Assembly: GCA_905221615.1 (NCBI GenBank)
Contig: CAJNDT010000581.1
Span: 116,433 to 180,432 of the forward strand
Length of the DNA: 64,000 bases
Direction of reading: 5' to 3'
Origin: Symbiodinium sp. CCMP2592
Taxonomy: Eukaryota; Sar; Dinophyceae; Suessiales; Symbiodiniaceae
Part shown: positions 41,558 to 48,160 of the stretch, piece by piece
Layout of the letters: the number at the start of each line of letters is the position of its first letter
Position numbering within the stretch: position 1 is the stretch's first letter
Position numbers and translations under genes: made by a program
The notes under the pieces: model-generated
The model's input: the letters and a program-made list of their open reading frames with translations, nothing else
What the model was told of the DNA's origin: nothing
Database searches by the model: none

Positions 41558-42856
41558 TCAGTTGGAGGGCTTGTCCTCCTTAGCGGCCTCCGTCTGCTTG
41601 GTGGGGCACTTCGTAGCTGGGTGCTTGCCGAAGCATAGCGAGCAGACGTGCTCGAAATGGCACTTGCTGCCATTCTTGCAGCCCTTGGCATTGTAGCGGA
41701 AGCAGATGGGCTTCCCTTGCGGGGTGCGATCGACACCCAAGCGCTTCTTAGCTTTGCCCCCCTTGGGGGGGGCGTCTTTGCCTTTGCCCTTCCCCTTGGG
41801 GGTCTTAGCAGGCCGCTCCTCGGTCCAGGTCCAGGGCTGCGGCCGTTTAGCATGGAGGGCTAGCGGTGTAGTGAAGTGCCTCTCCTTCACGCTAGCGTCC
41901 TTGTAGGCCAGGACTAGCGCAGCGCCGAAGGAATAGCCGGCCGTGGCCATGACCTTGTACGCATGCTTCCTGATAGCGTGCTCGTAGCTGAGCACCAGGG
42001 GCCACGGGGGCACTAGCGACCCCGAGTCGGCACTGGACCGGAGACCATAGCAATAGTCTCCGAGAAGATAGTCTTTGTAGCGCTCGAAGAGGGCCATGGT
42101 GACATCCTGTAGCTCCTCCCGGTTGGGGTGCTTTAGCTGCATTAGCGTGTTCTGGAGCACCGTGAGCCGCAGCCGTAGCTGCTCCGGCCCAGAGGGCATG
42201 GGGGCCCTAGCTCCCCCCTTCTTCATGGATAGCGTGCCATTGCCATTCCAGACGGGCAGTAGCGTGTCGGGGTCCCATTCGTCCCGGCTGATGACCTCGG
42301 TTAGCGGCTCAGCCCGGAACTCGCCAGATTCGAGCTCGCCTAGCTTCTTCTCAATGTACTCCTTAGCGGGAGTCTGCTTGTCCTCCAGGTCTCCGAACTT
42401 AGCGGTGAAGGCCTGGCGCATGGCCATATAGTCCGTAGCGGGGATGGGCTTTGCCCAGTCCCGGACCTCGCTTGTAGCCTCCGCCTCCGCTTGCCGCTCG
42501 GTGCGGGAATTAGCGGTCCTCCATGCGATGGTGACCCCCGCGGCCTGAGCGCGGCTAGCGAGCGAGGTGGACGGCTCAATTGCAAAACTGTCCTTTAGCA
42601 TCTTCTTGAGGTCCGCCTCATCTGTTGCCGAGGCTGCAAATTTAGCGACGGTATCGATACCGTTGGAAAAGAGCTCGGATTGGATAGTGCGTGGGGGATT
42701 GATCTCGACTTGGTTGCTGCTCTCCCCACCAGAGCTGTAATGAATGTAGGTGTGGCTGGCTAGCACTCTCCACAGACTGGACCCTGTCTCTCTCTCGTAC
42801 TCCCACACGTGCGATCCTATGCAGGCAGAACCGGCGGCCGTTCCTTTTGCACTCAC
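41558..42856 (-). CDS. gag of the TAGC element fused in frame to an LTR-encoded N-terminus
   Basis: 432 aa. Residues 1 to about 56 (MSAKGT..EINPPR) lie in the LTR of Element 2. The gag body follows without a stop after the 42688 junction. The body is helical. It ends with a Lys-rich stretch (KGKGKGKDAPPKGGK), a CCCH finger CFRYNAKGCKNGSKCHFEH (about residues 380-400) and a zinc-knuckle-like CSLCFGKHPATKC. These are RNA-binding modules of a nucleocapsid. The native N-terminus of the gag is lost; the present fusion is a by-product of the junction, but it is open and could be translated. Confidence 0.8.
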   Translation of the reverse strand: MSAKGTAAGSACIGSHVWEYERETGSSLWRVLASHTYIHYSSGGESSNQVEINPPRTIQSELFSNGIDTVAKFAASATDEADLKKMLKDSFAIEPSTSLASRAQAAGVTIAWRTANSRTERQAEAEATSEVRDWAKPIPATDYMAMRQAFTAKFGDLEDKQTPAKEYIEKKLGELESGEFRAEPLTEVISRDEWDPDTLLPVWNGNGTLSMKKGGARAPMPSGPEQLRLRLTVLQNTLMQLKHPNREELQDVTMALFERYKDYLLGDYCYGLRSSADSGSLVPPWPLVLSYEHAIRKHAYKVMATAGYSFGAALVLAYKDASVKERHFTTPLALHAKRPQPWTWTEERPAKTPKGKGKGKDAPPKGGKAKKRLGVDRTPQGKPICFRYNAKGCKNGSKCHFEHVCSLCFGKHPATKCPTKQTEAAKEDKPSN

Positions 42857-43119
42857 TGCCGGCGGCGGTTCGTATGTGCAACGGGATAGCTCTGATTGCT
42901 CAGGATAGAAGACACATATAGCACTTAGCTACGGGCATTGACTTGAGCCAAACGTTGCGTTGGCGGTCACATAGAAAGGTAAAGACGAGGGATGCGTAGC
43001 ATGCCCCCTAGAGTCGAGGGACGCGTAGCGTGCCCCCTTCTCCTGCACTTTACACGGTCTTGCTCACAGCTCTTATAGTGACACCTTAGAACTTGACAAG
43101 GCATCGCAGTCCGTTCGCA
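42688..43119 (-). repeat. Element 2 3' LTR (432 bp)
   Basis: On the plus strand it starts TGCGTGGGGG and ends CGTTCGCA; in sense it runs TGCGAACG..ACGCA. It contains an 11-nt spliced-leader-like segment (42942-42952) and, 86 nt further in sense, an ATG that opens a 56-codon frame running out of the LTR. The left edge is uncertain by one base. It abuts the TAGC element directly. Confidence 0.9.
42942..42952 (-). promoter_or_regulatory. spliced-leader relic in the 3' LTR
   Basis: The sense strand reads TTTGGCTCAAG, identical to the last 11 nt of the dinoflagellate spliced leader (ends ..CCATTTTGGCTCAAG). An identical copy lies at 62203-62213 in the other LTR. A few bases downstream CCGTAGC, equal to the start of the leader, also occurs. 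It could be a relic of a trans-spliced transcript that was reverse transcribed. A chance 11-mer cannot be excluded. Confidence 0.5.
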
Positions 43120-43369
43120 CCCCCCATGAGTTGCGTCTCCGACGCTGCTCACCCGGAAGATGGCACGATAGGACAGAAGAAAATTCCGCCGCAACGTTGA
43201 CATTGAAAATCAGAGCTTTGTATCCCAATTAGAAACGTTGTGACACTCATCTACGTCAGTAACGATCCCCTGAAATGACAAACGAATCAGGCGTCACCGA
43301 AGAAAGAAGCATTCGCGATGGCATTCCACAGGCGAAGCTCAGAGGTCACGAACTGATAGGCGTGGAAGA
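43120..43369. other. 3' untranslated segment of Element 2 with polypurine-like tract
   Basis: Between the last ORF stop and the 3' LTR. The sense strand reads ..CTCATGGGGGG directly before the LTR TG. The G run is a short candidate polypurine tract for plus-strand priming. Nothing else was recognised. Confidence 0.5.
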
Positions 43370-45607
43370 TCAGGCGTTGTCTCGCCACCATCTTCGCGTT
43401 GACGTAGGATCGCGTTCCCAGGGCCGGAGGTTCTCCTCTGGATATGGGTTCCTTGGCTTTCCCTTGTCCTTGCCTTTGTTTCGGCCTTTGGCGGCGATGT
43501 AGTCGTGGTAGGAATTGGTGTTCCAGCCACCATGTTGCTCGCCTCCGGTTCTTCCACGCCCTTTTGAAGGTCCCTTGGATGAAGAAGCGCTTTCACGTTC
43601 CTCCGTAGTGACAGGCGTGTCCAGGATGGAAGTACCACCTGGAGGAAGATAATCAGCGGCCGAAATGTGGTGTAGGGCCTCTGTACGCCTTGTCGTCGGG
43701 TTTTGCTGTCTCTCATTCTTGGATCTGTTCAATCTGTCCATAAAGTGCGCAGGCATTTGGATGCTGTGATCCACTAGCAAGGCGATGGTCTGGACTGACT
43801 GATCAGAATGAGTTAGCAGAATGCCGACAGGGTCGATGTACAAGAAGTCCACTGGTCCAGTTGGCGTTGGTCGTAGCACCGAGAATTGTTGGTGTCCCGT
43901 CACCATTGGGATCACCTCGCATAGGACGTTCAGGCAACAAAAGTGCATTGCCTTTACATCTTCATCCCTGTCGCTCTTCAAGTAAGTAGTAGGGCTGAAG
44001 TTGTCCCTGCCAATTCCCATCATGTTGGCTCCGCGTACAAGTAGAGAAAGCATCTGGTTCGTCCGGAAGCGCTTCAAGGTGTAAGTCCCGTTGGGATCAT
44101 ACTGTTTGAGGTTCTCAGGTTCCTTCGCAAAGCGAATGATCTCCTCATCAGTCACGTCCCTACTGACACCTGTTTCCTTATCCACTGCTGCCAAAGATCC
44201 CCACTTTCCAAGCACATCATAGCGTTGGCCAAGCGCGAAACTTTCCCTCATCTGAAACAACGGCATAGTCGCCCACTTTGCGAATCCTGACCAAGCTTTG
44301 TAGATGGATCGGCATACCACGTATGCCATGTACGACAGAGCGGTCATGTTCGCATCGATGCAATGAGCATTTCGCTTTCCAGAATAGTAGGATGGCTGCA
44401 TGGCGGTACGTGCAAGTTGTAGTTCAGGATCGATGTTCAAAGACTGGCCGGTAAGGAAGACGGGACGACGTTCCTGTGCGATTGCTTCCGGAACTGCGTC
44501 ATCGAAGTCCTCTTCAGGCTCAACGTCCATTTCTTCATCAGGTTCCTGTTCTGGATCGTCTTCCGCAACGACAGATGGTTCTGGGATTTCTTCCGGTTCC
44601 GCAACGGTCTCTACCTCCATGGCTTCCTGCTCTTCTTCGGGCGCCTCAGGCACTGCGGCTGCTGCGGCTTCCATTGTCTGAGCAATGAAGTCACTGGGGA
44701 TCTCCGTAGGAGTATCCCGTTGTGGAGAACCTTGATAATATCCGCTTGAAATGAACTGTGACCAGCAAGACGTGCATCGGGAGAAACATGCTGGAACAAT
44801 GTTGTAGCATGCCGGGCATACCCTCATTCTCCTTCCATCCTCGTCTCTGCGTAGGTCTTCGGGTCGCCAATTCTTGATGACAAACTTGATTCCCTTGTCC
44901 ATGTAGTGATGCCGAACCGTGTTCTCCCTGTGGGACTCCAGGACAGTCGTGAGGTCACGAATGATCTGCTCCTTGCTTGTGTCGTGGGGTCCAGGAGGCA
45001 TCTCGCAAAGCAATTCCATGATCTTGCTTGGCGTTCGGTATCTCTCGAACTCGGGAAGCAACGGTGATGCATTGTAGTCCAACACCAGCTCTTTCTCCAA
45101 CCTTTCATCGTAGATCTTTTCCACCAGAGCGAAAGAGTGTGTATCTCGAGGATCAGGGACGCAAAACCATACCTCCTTGACGAAATGGAAAGGTATCGTT
45201 CGACCAACGATCATGATGCCGCTGTCTGTGATACGACCATCTTCTCGTGCAAGATCTTGCGATGGGACATGAAGAACTGCCAATGGCATATGCTTGGCGT
45301 CTCGTCCGTGTACTCGCATCTTGGTCGTTGCGTTCCGGTGATCGAACGGCGCAAACACCCCCCAATAGCTGTGGAGTCTGCCGCCTTGGTTGCCTCGGAA
45401 TTGGCGCCGATGGTCGAAGTCCCCGTCGGGGTCCTCCGAACCAGGCATGATGCCTTGCGTGACAATGGAATCCAAGTTGCGGCATGCCGTAGCGTGGAAC
45501 GCACCTCCAAGACGTTGCAAGAGGGTCATAGATGGAGATATTGCGAAACCTGTTCTTGTCCAACTGAAGCAAGTTGTTCTGGGGATCTGAATGCGCAGAG
45601 TGACCAC
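43370..45607 (-). CDS. Element 2 terminal ORF, 745 aa: second half of Tpt1/KptA-like domain, zinc ribbon, basic tail
   Basis: Residues about 25-160 carry the C-terminal half of a Tpt1/KptA RNA 2'-phosphotransferase-like domain. GGAFHATACRNLDSIVTQGI corresponds to the family's HGT..I..GL helix, GGRLHSYWGVF to R-x-H-V-H, and LAVLHVPSQDLAREDG..ITDSGI to the D..L..DG..F/Y..NGVWL region. HGT is HAT here. A zinc ribbon CPACYNIVPACFSRCTSC lies at about residues 263-280, then an acidic Glu/Pro run (about 305-370), a helical domain, and a Gly/Lys/Arg-rich end. The first about 25 residues precede a +1 frame change from the upstream ORF. In Tpt1 the reaction transfers a 2'-phosphate from RNA to NAD; whether this protein is active is unknown. 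Confidence 0.7.
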   Translation of the reverse strand: MVTLRIQIPRTTCFSWTRTGFAISPSMTLLQRLGGAFHATACRNLDSIVTQGIMPGSEDPDGDFDHRRQFRGNQGGRLHSYWGVFAPFDHRNATTKMRVHGRDAKHMPLAVLHVPSQDLAREDGRITDSGIMIVGRTIPFHFVKEVWFCVPDPRDTHSFALVEKIYDERLEKELVLDYNASPLLPEFERYRTPSKIMELLCEMPPGPHDTSKEQIIRDLTTVLESHRENTVRHHYMDKGIKFVIKNWRPEDLRRDEDGRRMRVCPACYNIVPACFSRCTSCWSQFISSGYYQGSPQRDTPTEIPSDFIAQTMEAAAAAVPEAPEEEQEAMEVETVAEPEEIPEPSVVAEDDPEQEPDEEMDVEPEEDFDDAVPEAIAQERRPVFLTGQSLNIDPELQLARTAMQPSYYSGKRNAHCIDANMTALSYMAYVVCRSIYKAWSGFAKWATMPLFQMRESFALGQRYDVLGKWGSLAAVDKETGVSRDVTDEEIIRFAKEPENLKQYDPNGTYTLKRFRTNQMLSLLVRGANMMGIGRDNFSPTTYLKSDRDEDVKAMHFCCLNVLCEVIPMVTGHQQFSVLRPTPTGPVDFLYIDPVGILLTHSDQSVQTIALLVDHSIQMPAHFMDRLNRSKNERQQNPTTRRTEALHHISAADYLPPGGTSILDTPVTTEERESASSSKGPSKGRGRTGGEQHGGWNTNSYHDYIAAKGRNKGKDKGKPRNPYPEENLRPWERDPTSTRRWWRDNA

Positions 45608-47036
45608 TCGTAGCCCGAACTGCCCATGGCTTCACCCAGCCGTTGCATTGGTTCAGGTACCTCTGGCCATGTCGGCAATGGTCGTTGCTCTGGATCTCTG
45701 CGATCTGGTCCCGAACTGATACCAACATGTTCGAACCTGCTGACCCAAGAACTTCCGTGCCGGGGTCCTTCACTCTCACACCCAGGAACTGCAACCGAAT
45801 CTTGGCCTTGTTGCGTTTCGTGGCTGCAATCATGTTCCCCTGGAACAATAGCTGAAGTCTTTCATTGTACACTCTCTTCTTCTGTTGGTCATCGGTCCTT
45901 GAGACCCCTTCGGTGATGCGTCTGCTTTCATGGGTCCATAGTGGCTCATGCCTCACCAAGTCTTCGATCAGCACCCACCCTCCTTCATCACATTTGATGA
46001 CACTGTTGAATGCCACCTGGCACCGGTTGTCAAGCCATTCCGAGCCTGGGCGCCTGGCGATTCTGTGGCGCAAGTCAGACTGGATGCAAGATAGCGCCCA
46101 ATCCGCATTCAACCTGCGCTGACGGGTGATGTTGCGAAGGACAACTTCGTTCACGATGTCCCACCGATTGTTGATGAAGCTTGCACCCTTGGTTGGGATC
46201 AGGTCGAGAATTCCGCACCGGATTGGCCTTCCGCCGCCGATGGATTCATAGCCTGGATTGGTGTAGCTGTTGGTGTTCTCGTCGTACACATAGCTAGGAC
46301 GGTCTCCCCGTTGGGGTAGGCGTCGGTCGCGATGGTCCGAAAGCTGTTCAATGATGTCCACCACCCGCTGGCTATTCTCTGGTCCCGAATCCTGCAGTGG
46401 TACGCCACAAGCATCATTTAGGCCCCGACGATTCTCCACATCCGTGCAGAGATTATGTTTGTTCTCATAGCGGATCAAGACCACATCACCCCGAACGGCT
46501 TCGCCTCCGCGTCGCGGTCGGGCCTTGGCCTTGGGTCGTCGGTCCGAGGATGCAACACTCACATGATCTGTGGCGTCAACGTCCATGGGTTCAGCCTCTT
46601 GTGAAGGTACTCGACGTGGATATCGAAGAAGACTTTCCTTGATGATCTGGACGCTTCGAAGTACCAGGTCCCGGGTTGCAGCATTCTCTGTGCAATTTGA
46701 CAGAGTGTGTAGGTCACTGCCGCACGCAACACAAAATGTGATGCGATCGCTTCCGACTGACATCTCGCCCTGAGCGAGTACGCCAACATAGTCCTGAAGC
46801 TGCGTGACAACTCCTTCACGAATTGCATGTCTGGGATCAGGGCCTTCTGCACCCTGCTCTTCTTCAGGTTGCGCATCCACATCCACATCTTGCGCAGGTA
46901 TTGGTGGAGCAACTGAGAACCCTGGATCGTCCGTGACGTTGTCAGCGGCCTGTGTCTCGTCGGTTCTCGTAATCTCTACAGGGTAGATATCACCATCGAC
47001 GATCACTGTGAAATCAATCACGAGGTCAGCGGACAT
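45153..47036 (-). CDS. Element 2 ORF, 627 aa: first half of Tpt1/KptA-like domain
   Basis: Starts ATG within the last 19 nt of the preceding ORF. Residues about 320-365 read LRHRIARR, then KCDEGGWVLIEDLVRH, matching the Tpt1 N-lobe (L-R-H..DGWV-x-V-x-D-L). At about residues 470-478 it reads AVRATSGHSAH, matching R-A-x-Q-G-H-S. The frame must shift by +1 between about 45605 and 45520 to continue into HATACRNLDSI in the next ORF, after which about 115 listed residues are out-of-frame. An N-terminal acidic part and a (RPKAKARPRRG) basic patch precede the domain. Without the shift the domain is split in two. Confidence 0.65.
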   Translation of the reverse strand: MSADLVIDFTVIVDGDIYPVEITRTDETQAADNVTDDPGFSVAPPIPAQDVDVDAQPEEEQGAEGPDPRHAIREGVVTQLQDYVGVLAQGEMSVGSDRITFCVACGSDLHTLSNCTENAATRDLVLRSVQIIKESLLRYPRRVPSQEAEPMDVDATDHVSVASSDRRPKAKARPRRGGEAVRGDVVLIRYENKHNLCTDVENRRGLNDACGVPLQDSGPENSQRVVDIIEQLSDHRDRRLPQRGDRPSYVYDENTNSYTNPGYESIGGGRPIRCGILDLIPTKGASFINNRWDIVNEVVLRNITRQRRLNADWALSCIQSDLRHRIARRPGSEWLDNRCQVAFNSVIKCDEGGWVLIEDLVRHEPLWTHESRRITEGVSRTDDQQKKRVYNERLQLLFQGNMIAATKRNKAKIRLQFLGVRVKDPGTEVLGSAGSNMLVSVRDQIAEIQSNDHCRHGQRYLNQCNGWVKPWAVRATSGHSAHSDPQNNLLQLDKNRFRNISIYDPLATSWRCVPRYGMPQLGFHCHARHHAWFGGPRRGLRPSAPIPRQPRRQTPQLLGGVCAVRSPERNDQDASTRTRRQAYAIGSSSCPIARSCTRRWSYHRQRHHDRWSNDTFPFRQGGMVLRP

Positions 47037-48160
47037 GTTGTTGACGATCTCAGCGACTGCTTCATTCTTCTTGGGCGGTGTCCTTTGCGCGGGGAGTCAA
47101 CCGTGATCAGCTCGATGGCTTCGGCCGACGCGTAGCGGAAGAATGACCTTTCGATTCCTCTCGCGCACGCATTTGCTCCCTCAAGGCCACCCCAATTCGG
47201 AAAATGACTTGGGTGTCTCATGGCAATCGTAAGAAGCCCGAGTGCCAGCTCCAATGTATCACCCAGGAGCTCTTCCTTGGGCAAGACTGACCCTCGGTAG
47301 CATTCTTGGCGCTCTTCCGGAGTCAAAAGCATCCTCATGAAACCAGCATAAGCGCAGTTCCCGGCGTCGTAGTAGCAGATGTAGCATGTCTTGCCTTCGG
47401 AGTCGTACCCTCTGTCCCACGCCAACTGTTTGGCTTTTCCCCATGCCGCGTACTCGATGGCCTGACTGGCTGTGATTCGGAGACCACCATAGTGAGAAAC
47501 CGTCTTGCCGATGTCTTCATAGACCATTTCTGCACAGACTTTGAGGAACTCCTTGATGTCCACACGAGGATCCACGAATTGAAGCCTCAGGTCATAAAGG
47601 TGCTTTGCGCAAGCCAAGGTGTACTTCTGGGACGCGATCAAGTCATTGAAGGAGCTGATTTGATGCTGCATCTTCAAAGCTGAAGTATGCGCGCACCCAA
47701 TGCAGTGCCCAGGATACCCGTTTCCGGTAGGTTTGAAGAAGGCTTGTGCGTAGCACTCAGCCAACTTCATTCCTTCACATCCTTGGCAATAAAACGTTCT
47801 CCCTTTGACATAACCAGTGTTCGGGGTCGCATAGGTGTCGATCCTGAACCAGTAGTGCCGGTTGTCGTAGTAGGCCTCGGGAACGGTCATGGCGATGTCA
47901 AAATCCTGCCAGGTGACTGTGGACGACTCAGCGACCGTGTCACCCTGGGCACCCGACCTGATCTGTTGCTGCTGTTCCCCCGTAAACCATGTCTGCGAGA
48001 TCTTGGTGGTCGTCTTGACTTCACTCTTGTCCTCCCAAATCTCGACAAGCGACGGGTGAGCGACTAAGTCGGTTCTGACTGTGCTCGTCCCATGAGCGAA
48101 CTTTTGATGCCTCAACGAAGCACGTGGATACCATCTTCTCGCAAAACAACTGCTTCTCAT
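47018..48160 (-). CDS. Element 2 ORF, 380 aa, Cys-rich, unknown
   Basis: Contains a compact Cys cluster, FYCQGCEGMKLAECYAQ then GHCIGCAHTS, that could bind zinc, and a second Cys group (TCYICYYDAGNC). The first about 40 residues overlap the end of the 950-aa ORF and are probably not native. The real sequence seems to continue that ORF after a frameshift at about 48050-48100. Function not recognised. Confidence 0.55.
   Translation of the reverse strand: MRSSCFARRWYPRASLRHQKFAHGTSTVRTDLVAHPSLVEIWEDKSEVKTTTKISQTWFTGEQQQQIRSGAQGDTVAESSTVTWQDFDIAMTVPEAYYDNRHYWFRIDTYATPNTGYVKGRTFYCQGCEGMKLAECYAQAFFKPTGNGYPGHCIGCAHTSALKMQHQISSFNDLIASQKYTLACAKHLYDLRLQFVDPRVDIKEFLKVCAEMVYEDIGKTVSHYGGLRITASQAIEYAAWGKAKQLAWDRGYDSEGKTCYICYYDAGNCAYAGFMRMLLTPEERQECYRGSVLPKEELLGDTLELALGLLTIAMRHPSHFPNWGGLEGANACARGIERSFFRYASAEAIELITVDSPRKGHRPRRMKQSLRSSTTCPLTS

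Larger units (their letters stand above)
37777..42687 (-). mobile_element. TAGC-grid retroelement (gag, C5-MTase-like, RT, RNase H)
   Basis: This is a non-Copia reverse-transcribing element with sense on the minus strand. Order is gag (CCCH plus CCHC-like), methyltransferase-like domain, linker, RT with YADD, RNase H, then two 185-bp direct repeats separated by 244 bp. No protease, integrase or tyrosine recombinase was found. The right (5') side is cut exactly at the LTR of Element 2. The direct-repeat end recalls the split direct repeats of DIRS/Ngaro-type elements, but without a recombinase gene the class stays open. Several frameshifts and one stop (TAG where Trp is expected, near 39353) make this copy defective. 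The plus strand carries TAGC about every 31 bp. Confidence 0.75.

Noticed and set aside
37777..42687. TAGC words as small insertion footprints
   Set aside because: Four-base insertions would break the frame each time; the gag and RNase H frames stay open across dozens of them.
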